A stretch of 64,000 bases of DNA, taken from positions 434,514,676 through 434,578,675 of the forward strand of contig NC_058521.1 in NCBI RefSeq assembly GCF_904849725.1. The letters run 5' to 3'. The notes under the pieces were generated by a model. The model ran no database searches. It was not told the origin of the DNA and was given only the letters and a program-made list of their open reading frames with translations. Position numbers and translations under genes: made by a program. Below are positions 1 through 10,681 of this stretch, in pieces; position 1 is the first letter of the stretch; the number at the start of each line of letters is the position of its first letter. This DNA comes from Hordeum vulgare subsp. vulgare (lineage: Eukaryota; Streptophyta; Magnoliopsida; Poales; Poaceae).

Positions 1-350
1 CATATACTTGTGGTACCTCAAAAAATCTGAAAACTTACGAAGGCCTGGGAAAAAGGCATATAAATGAGAAGCAAAAAGAATCACCTCAAAATCTCTTTCT
101 GAATAAAAATGAAAAATCATCTCGTGAGCAAAAAGTTTTTGTCTTTTTCCAGCAGGATCAAACAACCATTATCTAAGACTAGTCATAAAGGTTTTGATTG
201 GCTCTAACACAAAAAGAAACACAAAAAACATAAACACAACAGAATTTTGATGGCGTGGATGCAACAAAACATAAATAAAAAGATAAATTCATTGGGTTGC
301 CTCTCACAAGCGCTATTGTTTAACGCCCCTAGCTAGGCATAAAAGCGATA
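1..350 (-). other. Non-coding stretch of element A downstream of gag-protease
   Basis: No reading frame of note is present. On the minus strand, shortly after the protease stop, comes a motif around 297-330 containing GCGCTTGTGAGAGGCAACCC. I recall this motif from the spacer and 3' regions of Athila-like Triticeae elements. An RT domain does not follow gag-protease within the 350 bases seen, so it cannot be decided whether A is a gag-only derivative or has pol further left. Confidence 0.5.
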
Positions 351-2319
351 AAATCACGTATCGTCGTCTTTGGTGCTCAAACCATAAGTGGCCCTCATCA
401 TGGATTCATAAGGCAATCTTATTTTCTTTCTAGGAAAGTGTTCCATGTCCTTCCTTAAAGGAAATTGAAATCTAATATTATATTCCTTCATATCAATGAT
501 AGCGCCGATAGTCTTGAGGAAAGGTGTACCAAGAATAATAGGGCATGTAGGATTGCAATCAATGTCAAGCACAATGAAATCCACGGGTACATAGTTCCTA
601 TTTTGAATAATAAGAACATCATTGATCCTTCCCATGGGTTTCCTGACAGTAGAATCAACAAGATGCAAATTAATAGAACACTCTTAAATCTCATTAAAAC
701 CCAAAACATCACATGAAGACTTTGGAATCGCGGAAACACTAGCACCCAAATCACATAAAGCATTGCATTCAAAGTTTTTGATTTTGATTTTGATAGTAGG
801 TTCCCACTCATCAGGAAGCTTTCTAGCGATAGAGACTTCCAATTTAAGTTTCTCTTCAAGATATTTTATCATAGGTTCGACGATATGATCGGTAAAGGCC
901 TTGTTTTGGCTATAAGCGTGTGGAGAGTTTAACATGGATTGCATCAAAGAAATGCATAAAATCAAGGAGCAACTATCATAATTGAATTCCTTGAAATCCA
1001 TGGTAGTAATTTCATTACTACTCAAAGTTTTAACATCTTCTACTCCACTTTTAATGCTTTTAGCATCAAGATAGATGGACTCCGAATCTTTGGGGCACTT
1101 TTCAACCAAAGTGGATTCATATCTAGCCCCATAATCATTTGGTTTGACACAAGAAAACAAAGATTCAATGGGAGTCACACCAAGCACTTAAGATCTTCGT
1201 GATTCTCATCACGAGAACACACCTTTTTAAGCCATTCGTGTCTAGCACGAATTTGGGTGGTTCTTTCTTGGCTTTCAATCATGGAAATACGCATAGCTTT
1301 CAAAGTTTCATCCATGTTGATCTTTGGAGGAGCACATCTAACTTTCAAAGCATCAACATCACTAGACATTCTATCAACGCTCTTAGCCAAATCGTCAATT
1401 TTGAGTAGTTTTTCCTCTATGGACGCATTTAAAAAAAATTGTGAGTTGATAAACTCTTTGATATTACTCTCTAGATCAGAGGGTAATATATTGTAATTTC
1501 CATGAGTATTGTTGTAGGAGTTGCCAAAGTTATTAGAGGAGTTACTAAGAAAAGGCCTAGGAACATAGTTTCCTCTAAAAGCATTGTTGTTGCCAAAGTT
1601 ATTCCTACCAACAAAATTAATGTCCAAGCTAGCTTTCCTACTCTCAATCAAAGAAGACAAGGGCATATAATTAGGATCTAAAGGAGCACTTATACTAGCA
1701 ACCAAATTCATTAACTCATCCATCTTAGCATTGAACGAGTTAATTTCTTCTATAGCGTGTACCTTCTTACTAGTAGGTGACCTTTCAGTGTGCCACTGAG
1801 AGTAGTTCGTCATGATATAGTCTAGGAGTTTTGTGGCCTCCCCTAACGAGATTTCCATGAACGTTCCACCTGAGGCGGATTCCAAGATATTTCTAGAAGC
1901 GAAATTCAAGCCATCGTAAAAGATTTGTATAATCATCCAAAGACTCAAGCCATGAGCGGGACAATTTCTAATCATTAATTTCATTCTCTCCCAAGATTGT
2001 GCAACATGTTCATGATCAAGTTGCTTGAAATTCATGATATCATTACGGAGAGATATGATCTTAGCCGGCGAAAAATACTTGGATATATAAGCATCTTTGC
2101 ACTTATCCCAAGAATCCATACTATTTTTGGGCAAAGAAGAAAACCAAGTTTTTGCACGATCTCGCAACGAGAAAGGAAAAAAGCTTCAATTTAATCACAT
2201 CATTATCCACATCTTTCTTCTTTTGCATATCGCAAAGCTCAATGAAGGTATTGAGATGGGATGCGGCATCTTCACTAGGAAGGCCGGAGAATTGCTCTTT
2301 CATAACAAGATTCAGCAAA
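351..2319 (-). pseudogene. gag-protease of element A, C-terminal part, broken
   Basis: Gag forms the particle and the aspartic protease would cut the polyprotein. Seen here: the gag segment with FSGLPSEDAASHLNTF near 2250, then AKTWFSSLPKNSMDSWDKC near 2130, then a basic Asn-rich stretch. The protease motif DLGASVSAIP is near 745 and the ILGTPFLKTIGAI segment near 520. The frame breaks around 2160-2175, where the LKLF...KNLVFF reading must shift to reach RDRAKTW. An in-frame TAA lies at 684-686 inside the protease, and the same frame continues from 668 to the normal-looking end at 354. The protease has DLGAS where canonical retropepsins have D-T/S-G, which as far as I recall is usual in this group. 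Not functional. Confidence 0.85.
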
Positions 2320-2324
2320 GCGGT
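2320..2324. repeat. Target-site duplication of element B, left copy (GCGGT)
   Basis: GCGGT precedes the TGTCG start of B, and GCGGC follows its CATCA end at 23581-23585. One of five bases differs, as expected for an aged 5-bp duplication. Confidence 0.7.
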
Positions 2325-2881
2325 TGTCGTGGGTATAAGCCTGACAGTAGATGTGTAGGGTACGAATGAGATGGGCAGAGTCCTAGCTACGCGAGGTTGT
2401 ATGAGTTCAGGCCCCTCTGCGGTGGAGGTAACAACCCTACGTCTCAGTGCTCTCTCGGAACTTGTTACCGAGTGTGATATGGAGTACAATGTTTTGCTAA
2501 CCCCTTGACCAGTGGGGGAGGGCGGCTTATATAGAGTGCGCTGTCCTCCAGAACGGTTCTGACTCAGGGGTGGAGTAGTGGCGATTGAATGCATACGTTA
2601 CAGGTAACGTATGCTCTAAATGCTAATAAACGCACCCAGAAACGTAAGGCAGTTTTCCTCCGGAGAGGTTACGACGTTCCGAGTGTATCCGGTCGGTTGG
2701 CCTGGTGCTCTCCGAATGTTAGTCTCCGACTGGATGATTCTGGGCCTGTTACCGACTGGATGATGGGGACACCTTAATTCACTCGGGGCAGACTTAAGGT
2801 CATGTCCCTTGTGTGGGGTAGTCCTTGGGTAGGACATGTAGGGAAGGCCTATGACCCTACCCTAGGACTATGACCCCATCA
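2325..2881 (-). repeat. 3' LTR of element B
   Basis: This 557-bp LTR reads TGATGGGGTC to CCACGACA on the minus strand and is nearly collinear with 23023-23580. A TATA box in minus orientation (TATATAAG, 2526-2533) is intact here. The 5' LTR has TCTATAAG at the same place. Confidence 0.93.
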
Positions 2882-2896
2882 TTAGTCCCCGAATGG
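2882..2896 (-). promoter_or_regulatory. Polypurine-like tract of element B (plus-strand DNA primer site)
   Basis: Directly before the 3' LTR on the minus strand the sequence is CCATTCGGGGACTAA. Position and the GGGGA core fit a polypurine tract. The core is also found, on the same strand, in every unit of the 70-bp array (CACTCGGGGACTTAG). Confidence 0.6.
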
Positions 2897-3264
2897 ATTG
2901 GGGTTGAAACGCCGAAGCGGTGCTTGAGGTTCAGATCCGACTGGACTAGGTTCGGCTTGGGCGTTACTTGCCTCTATCCATTTTATCTCTCCTGACCAGC
3001 GTTCCGAGTGGAAGTGCTTGCGAAACGGAATGTCAGAAACCGAGTGCTTTCGCGGCATCTTCTGACGTGACTGGTCAACTGACAGCGGCGGATTTTTCGG
3101 GATCTCAAATTTCGGGTTCCGCCCGCTCAGCGGGGACGACGTGAGCGCGCTCAAGTAGCGCCTGACTCCTCGGTTCCCGCGCCTTCAACTCCTCCACTGA
3201 TATCGCTGTGGCCGGTTGGGCAGATAATATTTCGGGCCCGCTCGCCAGCGACCCAGTCGGTGCT
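2897..3264. other. Untranslated region between the 3' LTR and the antisense gene of B
   Basis: No convincing coding region was found. The GC-rich sequence contains several CCGAGTG motifs (for example near 3005 and 3040) that recur across element B. It would carry the upstream part of the antisense gene's promoter. Confidence 0.5.
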
Positions 3265-3272
3265 CTATTTAA
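3265..3272 (+). promoter_or_regulatory. TATA-like site upstream of the antisense gene
   Basis: CTATTTAA lies about 130 bp before the ATG at 3403 in otherwise GC-rich DNA, followed by a pyrimidine-rich leader with CTCCTCCTCCTCCTC at about 3368-3382. Distance and composition fit a plant core promoter firing into the element, opposite to the LTR promoter. Inference only. Confidence 0.4.
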
Positions 3273-3402
3273 CTCTGGGCGGCGAGACTCCTCGGTTACG
3301 CTCGCCAAATCTTTCGCTCCCGCCCGCTCCGTCTTCCACGCCACCCCCTGCGCACCTACGCTTCTTCCTCCTCCTCCTCCTCGAGGACTCGCCATCGCCT
3401 CC

Positions 3403-3578
3403 ATGACCAAGGGTCAGACCAGCAAGATGGAGGCGAGGAAGAAGAAGAGCAAGGCGGCAGCTGCTCAACGGCGGCAGCGGCTGCTGCCGGCGGGGTGGAT
3501 CCAAGGAGATTTCCTCCCCTCCACGGTGACGGAAGGGGACCTGCTGGAGCTGGTGGAGCATGGCATGCTCGTGCATAA
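3403..3578 (+). pseudogene. Antisense gene of B (aORF), first part of exon 1
   Basis: The ATG at 3403 opens a reading frame starting MTKGQTSKMEARKKKSK, a lysine-rich head that could be a nuclear signal, followed by WIQGDFLPSTVTEGDLLELV and ending LVH at the Copia insertion. The same protein resumes at 12452 when the Copia element and one CATAA copy are removed (CTC GTG CAT AAG TCC). This is the N-terminus of the plant family catalogued as 'putative gypsy type transposon' (PF04195), found antisense in Tat elements. Its function is unknown. In a longer upstream-open frame (from 3208) there is no better start: the ATG at 3403 sits after the leader and matches the family start as I recall it. Confidence 0.75.
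3574..3578. repeat. Target-site duplication of Copia C0 (CATAA), left copy
   Basis: CATAA precedes TGTTGGGGAACG at 3579 and is repeated exactly at 12447-12451 after the element. This fixes both ends. Confidence 0.92.
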
Positions 3579-5396
3579 TGTTGGGGAACGTCGCATGGGA
3601 AACAAAAAATTTCCTACGCGCACGAAGACCTATCATGGTGATGTCCATCTACGAGAGGGGATGAGTGATCTACGTACCCTTGTAGATCGTACAGCAGAAG
3701 CGTTAGTGAACACGGTTGATGTAGTGGAACGTCCTCACGTCCCTCGATCCGCCCCGCGAACAATCCCGCGATCAGTCCCACGATCTAGTACCGAACGGAC
3801 GGCACCTCCGCGTTCAGCACACGTACAGCTCGACGATGATCTCGGCCTTCTTGATCCAGCAAGAGAGATGGAGAGGTAGAAGAGTTCTCCGGCAGCGTGA
3901 CGGCGCTCCGGAGGTTGGTGATGACCTTGTCTCAGCAGGGCTCCACCCGAGCTCCGCAAAAACGCGATCTAGAAGAAAAACCGTGGAGGTATGTGGTCGG
4001 GCTGCCATGGAAAAGTCGTCTCAAATCAGCCCTAAAACCTCCGTATATGTAGGTGGGAGGGAGGGGACCTTGCCTTGGGGCTCAAGGAGCCCCAAGGGGG
4101 TCGGCCGAGTCCAAGGGGGAAGGCTCCCCCCCAAACCAAGTTGGACTTGGTTTGGTGGGTGGGAGTCCTTCCTTCCCTTCCCACCTCCTCTTTTTTTTCT
4201 CTTTGATTTTCTTTCCTAGGCGCATAGGACCCTTTTGGGCTGTCCCACCAGCCCACTAAGGGCTGGTGTGCCACCCTCAAGGCCTATGGGCTTCCCCGGG
4301 GTGGGTTGCCCCCCCCCCCCTGGTGAACTCCCGGAACCAATTCGTCATTCCCGGTACATTCCCGGTAACTCCGAAAACCTTCGGGTAATCAAATGAGGTC
4401 ATCCTATATATCAATCTTCGTTTCCGGACCATTCCGGAAACCCTCGTGACGTCCGTGATCTCATCCGGGACTCCGAACAACATTCGGTAACCAACCATAG
4501 AACTCAAATAGGCATAAAACAACGTCGAACCATAAGTGTGCAGACCCGGCGGGTTCGAGAACTATGTAGACATGACCCGAGAGACTCCTCGGTCAATATC
4601 CAATAGCGGGACCTGGATGCCCATATTGGGTCCTACATATTCTACGAAGATCTTATTGTTTGAACCTCAGTGCCAAGGATTCATATAATCCCGTATGTCA
4701 TTCCCTTTGTCCTTCGGTATGTTACTTGCCCGAGATTCGATCGTCAGTATCCGCATACCTATTTCAATCTCGTTCACCGGCAAGTCTCTTTACTCGTTCC
4801 GTAATACAAGATCCCGCAACTTTCACTAAGTCACATTGCTTGCAAGGCTTGTGTGTGATGTTGTATTACCGAGTGGGCCCCGAGATACCTCTCCGTCACA
4901 CGGAGTGACAAATCCCAGTCTTGATCCATACTACCTCAACTAACACCTTCGGAGATACCTGTAGAGCATCTTTATAGTCACCCAGTTACGTTGCGACGTT
5001 TGATACACACAAAGCATTCCTCCGGTGTCAGTGAGTTATATGATCTCATGGTCATAGGAATAAATACTTGACACGCAGAAAACAGTAGCAACAAAATGAC
5101 ACGATCAACATGCTACGTCTATTAGTTTGGGTCTAGTCCATCACGTGATTCTCCTAATGACTTGATCCAGTTATCAAGCAACAACACTTTGTTCATAATC
5201 AGAAGACACTGACTATCTTTGATGAACTGGCTAGCCAACTAGAGGCTTGCTAGGGACGGTGTTTTGTTTATGTATCCACACATGTAAATGAGTCTTCATT
5301 CAATACAATTATAGCATGGATAATAAACGATTATCTTGATACAGGAATTATAATAATAACTATATTTATTATTGCCTCTAGGGCATAATTCGAACA
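3579..5396 (-). repeat. 3' LTR of Copia C0
   Basis: This 1818-bp LTR pairs with 10682-12446 and ends in ATAATTCGAACA. It keeps a segment near 4690-4735 (about 50 bp around 'cattccctttgtccttcgg') that the 5' LTR lacks near 11790, and it has a longer C-run near 4309-4320. Confidence 0.95.
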
Positions 5397-5412
5397 GTCT
5401 CCCACTTGCACT
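5397..5412 (-). promoter_or_regulatory. Polypurine tract of Copia C0
   Basis: The minus strand reads GTGCAAGTGGGAGAC directly before the 3' LTR, the usual BARE-type plus-strand primer site. The same tract lies at 43334-43349 beside the 3' LTR of C1. Confidence 0.85.
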
Positions 5413-5448
5413 AGAGTCAATAATCTAGCCCTCACATCATCATGTGAA

Positions 5449-7724
5449 TTACATTGTAATAAATCTAACACCCATACAGTTCTGGTGTTGATCATGCTTT
5501 GGCCGTGGAAGAGGTTTAGTCAGCGGGTCTGCTACATTCAGATCCGTGTGCACTTTGCATATATTTACATCCTCTCCCTCGACGTAGTCGCGGATGAGGT
5601 TGAAGCGTCGTTTGATGTGTCTGGTCTTCTTGTGAAACCGTGGTTCCTTTGTTAAGGCAATGGCACCCGTGTTGTCACAGAACAAGGTTATTGGATTCAG
5701 TGCGCTTGGCACCACTCCAAGATCCATCATGAACTGCTTCATCCAGACACCCTCCTTAGCCGCCTCCGAGGCAGCCATGTACTCCGCTTCACATGTAGAA
5801 TCTGCTACGACGCTTTGCTTGGAACTGCACCAGCTTACCGCACCCCCATTAAGAATAAATACCTATCCGGTTTGTGACTTAGAGTCGTCCGGATCTGTGT
5901 CAAAGCTTGCATCGACGTAACCTTTTACGGCGAGCTCTTCGTCACCTCCATACACGAGAAACATCTCCTTAGTCCTTTTCAGGTACTTTAGGGTATTCTT
6001 GACCGCTGTCCAGTGATCCACTCCTAGTTTACTCTGGAACCTACCTGCCATACTTATGGCCACGCTAACATCCGGTCTAGTGCACAGCATTGCATACATG
6101 ATAGAACCTATGGCTGAAGCATAGGGGACGGAGCGCATATGCTCTCTATCTTCATCAGTTGCTGGGCACTGAGTCTTACTCAATCTCGTACCTTGTAAAA
6201 CTGGCAAGAACCCTTTCTTGGACTGTTCCATTTTGAAGCTCTTCAAAACTTTATCAAGGTATGTGCTTTGTGAAAGTCCTATCAGGCGTTTTGATCTATC
6301 CCTATAGATCTTAATGCCTAGAATGTAAGCAGCTTCTCCTAGGTCCTTCATAGAGAAACTCTTATTCAAGTAATCCTTTATGCTCTCTAAAAACTCCACG
6401 TTGTTTCCAATTAGTAAGATGTCATCCACATATAATATTAGAAACGCCACAGAGCTCCCACTCACTTTCTTGTAAATACAAGATTCTCCAACCACTTGTA
6501 TAAACCCAAATGCTTTGATCACCTCATCAAAGCGTTTGTTCCAACTCCGAGATGCTTGCACCAGTCCATAAATGGATCGCTGGAGCTTGCACACCTTGTT
6601 AGCATTCTTAGGATCGACAAAACCTTCGGGTTGTATCATATACAACTCTTCCTTAAGGAAACCGTTAAGGAACGCCGTTTTGACATCCATCCGCCAGATT
6701 TCATAATCGAAAAATGCAGCTATTGCTAACATGATTCTGACGGACTTAAGCATCGCTACGGGTGAGAATGTCTCATCGTAGTCAACTCCTTGAACTTGTG
6801 AAAAACCCTTTGCCACAAGTCGAGCTTTATAAACAGTCACATTGCCGTCAGCGTCCGTCTTCCTCTTAAATATCCATTTGTTCTGAATAGCCTTGCGGCC
6901 CTCAGGTAGTACCTCCAAAGTCCACACTTTGTTCTCATACATGGATCCTATCTCGGACTTCATGGCTTCTAGCCATTTGTTGGAATCTGGGCCCACCATT
7001 GCTTCTTCATAATTTGCAGGTTCATTGTTGTCTAACACGATTGATAAGACGGGATTACCGTACCACTCTGGAGCAGCACGTGGTCTCGTCGACCTGCGTG
7101 GTTCGACAGAAACTTGAACTGGAGTTTCATGATCATCATCATTAACTTCCTCCTCAACCGGCGTCGCAACGACAGAGGTTTCCCCTTGCCCTGCGCCACC
7201 ATCCAGAGGGATGAGAGGTTTGACAACCTCGTCAAGTTCTATCTTCCTCCCACTCAATTCTCTCGAGAGAAACTCCTTCTCGAGAGAAGCTCCGTTTTTA
7301 GCAACAAACACTTTGCCCTCGGATTTGAGATAGAAGGTGTACCCAACTGTCTCTTTTGGGTAACCTATGAAGACGCACTTTTCCGCTTTGGGTTCCAGCT
7401 TTTCAGGCTGAAGCTTTTTGACATAAGCATCACATCCCCAAACTTTAAGAAACGACAATTTTGGCCTTTTGCCATACCAAAGTTTGTATGGTGTCGTCTC
7501 AACGGATTTTGATGGTGCCCTATTTAAAGTGAATGCAGCTGTTTCTAATGCATAACCCCAAAACGATAACGGCAATTCAGTAAGAGACATCATAGATCGC
7601 ACCATCTCTAATAGAGTACGATTACGACGTTCGGACACACCATTACGCTGTGGTATTCCAGGCGGTGTTAACTGTGAAACAATTCCACATTGTCTTAAGT
7701 GAGTACCAAACTCAAACTCAGATA
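5449..7724 (-). pseudogene. Copia C0 polyprotein, C-terminal half (integrase end, RT, RNase H)
   Basis: This half copies RNA to DNA and joins it to the host genome. Reading from 7638 gives the integrase C-terminal region (ERRNRTLLEMVRSMMS, WGYALETAAFTLNRAP). RT follows, with KARLVAKGFSQVQGVDY and the catalytic YVDD in ILYVDDILLIGN (near 6420), then the RNase H start (KGYVDASFDTDPDD). A TAG at 5863-5865 replaces the Tyr codon expected in SQTG-Y-VF. The same frame continues through RNase H (DNTGAIALTKEPRFHKKT) to its normal end, GVRFITM, at 5449. A one-base loss near 7724 separates this half from the upstream half. The RT core looks intact. Confidence 0.93.
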
Positions 7725-9425
7725 TTCACCCCCACGATCAGACCGTAGGAATTTGATCTTCTTGTTACGATGATTTTCCACTTCACTCTCAAATTGCTTG
7801 AACTTTTCAAATGTTTCAGACTTGTGCTTCATCAAGTAGACATAACCATATCTACTCAAATCGTCAGTGAAGGTGAGAAAATAACGATATCCGCCGCGTG
7901 CCTCCACGCTCATCGGACCACACACATCGGTATGTATGATTTCCAACAAGTCACTTGCACGCTCCATTGTTCCGGAGAACGGAGTCTTAGTCATCTTGCC
8001 CATGAGGCAAGGTTCGCACGTGTCAAGTGAATCAAAGTCAAGTGACTCCAAAAGTCCATCAGCATGGAGTTTCTTCATGCGCTTTACACCAATATGACCT
8101 AAGCGGCAGTGCCACAAAAATATGGCGCTATCATTGTTAACTCTAACTCTTTTGGTCTCAATGTTATGTATATGTGTGTCGCTATCAAGATTCAATATGA
8201 ACAATCCTCTCACATTAGGTGCATGACCATAAAAGATGTTACTCATAGAAATAGAACAACCATTATTCTCTGACTTAAAAGAGTAACCGTCTCGCAATAA
8301 ACAAGATCCAGATATAATGTTCATGCTCAACGCAGGCACTAAATAACAATGATTTAAGTTCATCACTAATTCTGATGGTAACTGAAGTGAAACTGTGCCG
8401 ACGGCGATTGCATCAACCTTGGAACCATTTCCTACGCGCATCGTCACTTCATCTTTCGCCAGCCTTCGTCTATTCCGCAGTTCCTGTTTCGAGTTGCAAA
8501 TATGAGCAACAGAACCGGTATCGAATACCCAGGCACTACTATGAGAGCCGGTTAAGTAGACATCAATAACATGTATATCAAATATACCTGATTTTTCTTT
8601 GGCCGCCTTCTTATCTGCCAGATACTTGGGGAAATTGCGCTTCCAGTGACCCATACCCTTGCAATAGTAACACTCTGTTTCAGGCTTAGGTCCAGCTTTG
8701 GGTTTCTTCGTCGGATTGGCAACAGGCTTGCCGCTCTTCTTCGAATTACCCTTCTTGCCTTTGCCGTTTCTCTTGAAACTAGTGGTCTTATTCACCATCA
8801 ACACTTGATGCTCTTTACGGAGTTCAGACTCCGTGACTTTCAGCATCGCAAACAACTCGCCGGGAGACTTGTTCATCCCTTGCATGTTGTAGTTCAACAC
8901 AAAGCCTTTATAGCTTGGCGGCAGTGATTGAAGGATTCTGTCAGTGACAGCCTCTTGCGGGAGTTCAATCCCCAGCTCAGCTAGACGGTTTGAGTACCTA
9001 GACATTTTGAGCACATGTTCACTCACAGACGAGTTTTCCTCCATCTTGCAAGCATAGAATTTATCGGAGGTCTCATACCTCTCGATCCGGGCGTTCTTCT
9101 GAAAGATAAACTTCAACTCCTGGAACATCTCAAATGCTCCATGACGCTCAAAGCGACGTTGAAGTCCCGGTTCTAAGCCATACAAGACTGCACATTGAAC
9201 TATTGAGTAGTCCTCCTTACGTGCTAACCAAGCGTTCTTAACATCCTGATCAGCCGTAGCGGGTGGTTCATCTCCTAGCGCAGCATTAAGGACATAATCC
9301 TTCTTCCCAGCTTGTAAGATTAGCTTAAGACTACGAGCCCAGTCTACAAAGTTGCTTCCATCATCTTTCAACTTAGCTTTCTCTAGGAACCTATTAAAAT
9401 TCAGGATGACTGTAGCGTGAGCCAT
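7695..9425 (-). pseudogene. Copia C0 polyprotein, N-terminal half (gag, protease, integrase start)
   Basis: The 576-residue frame starts at the ATG at 9425 (MAHATVILNFNRFLEKAKL), the usual BARE-type start. Gag is followed by a CCHC zinc knuckle, CYYCKGMGHWKRNF, in which the fourth metal ligand is Phe instead of Cys (codon 8632-8634). The protease motif is WVFDTGSVAHICNS. The GAG-pre-integrase zinc region (WHCRLGHIGVKRM, CEPCLMGKM) and the integrase core start (IIHTDVCGPM, FTDDLSRYGY) follow. The frame leaves the family sequence after RSDRGGEYLS, near 7724, by a one-base deletion. The knuckle change and the frameshift both predict loss of function. Confidence 0.93.
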
Positions 9426-10681
9426 GATCTACAACACAAGTATATTCAAAGTGGACTTCAGACTATGTTCAAGATAATTAGAGTTTAACTTAATCAAATT
9501 ATTCGCTAAACTCCCACTCAAAAAGTACATCTCTCTAGTCATTTGAGTGGTTCATGATCCACTTATACTAGCTCAAGTCCGATCATCACGTGAGTTGAGT
9601 ATAGTTTCAGTGGTAAGCATCCCTATGCTAATCATATCATCTATATGATTCATGATCGACCTTTCGGTCTCATGTGTTCCGAGGCCATGTCTGCACATGC
9701 TAGGCTCGTCAAGCTTAACCCGAGTGTTCCGCGTGCGCAACTGTTTTGCACCCGTTGTATGTGAACGTTGAGTCTATCACACCCGATCATCACGTGGTGT
9801 CTCGAAACAACGAACTGTACCAACGGTGCACAGTCGGGGAGAACACAATTTCGTCTTGAAATTTTAGTGAGAGATCACCTCATAATGCTACCGTCGTTCT
9901 AAGAAAAATAAGGTGCATAAAAGGATTAACATCACATGCAATTCATAAGTGACATGATATGGCCATCATCACGTGCTTCTTGATCTCCATCACCAAAGCA
10001 CCGGCACGATATTCTTGTCACCGGCGCCACACCATGATCTCCATCAACGTGTTGCCATCGGGGTTGTCGTGCTACTCATGCTATTACTACTAAAGCTACA
10101 TCCTAGCAAAATAGTAAACGCATCTGCAAGCACAAACGTTAGTATAAAGACAACCCTATGGCTCCTGCTGGTTGCCGTACCATCGACGTGCAAGTCGATA
10201 TTTACTATTACAACATGATCATCTCATACATCCAATATATCACATCACATCGTTGGCCATATCATATCACAAGCATACCCTGCAAAAACAAGTTAGACGT
10301 CCTCTAATTTTGTTGTTGCATGTTTTACGTGGTGACCATGGGTATCTAGTAGGATCGCATCTTACTTACGCAAACACCACAACGGAGATATATGAGTTGC
10401 TATTTAACCTCATCCAAGGACCTCCTCGGTCAAATCCGAATCAACTAAAGTTGGAGAAACCGACACTTGCCAGTCATCTTTGAGCAACGGGGTTACTCGT
10501 AGCGATGAAACCAGTCTCTCGTAAGCGTACGAGTAATGTCGGTCCAAGCCGCTTCAATCCAACAATACCGCGGAATCAAGAAAAGACTAAGGAGGGCAGC
10601 AAAACGCACATCACCGCCCACAAAAACTTTTGTGCTCTACTCGAGAAGACATCTACGCATGAACCTAGCTCATGATGCCAC
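9426..10681 (-). other. 5' untranslated leader of Copia C0 with primer-binding site
   Basis: No gene is present. The long leader between 5' LTR and gag is typical of BARE-type elements. It is repeated, with divergence, at 49192-50439 (C2) and in two pieces at 43621-44148 and 52262-52661 (C1). The primer site next to the LTR (10664-10680) reads TGGCATCATGAGC on the minus strand. The expected tRNA-iMet complement is TGGTATCAGAGC, so it is mutated or degenerate. Confidence 0.8.

Larger units (their letters stand above)
1..2319 (-). mobile_element. Athila-type Gypsy element A, distal part (continues left of the window)
   Basis: This is the gag-protease part of a minus-strand Ty3/Gypsy element. 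The 5' part of the same element, comprising gag N-terminus, leader, primer-binding site and 5' LTR, lies at 23581-25440, beyond inserted element B. The two halves fit because the gag reading runs from 23689 to 23586 and resumes at 2319. The gag wording and the tRNA-Asp-like primer site are typical of the Athila-related Sabrina/WHAM group of Triticeae. The family assignment is from memory. The 3' LTR is not in the window. Confidence 0.85.

Noticed and set aside
3208..3879. 223-codon plus-strand frame taken as one gene
   Set aside because: The part after 3578 reads through the Copia LTR by chance; the real coding part is 3403-3578 of the antisense gene.
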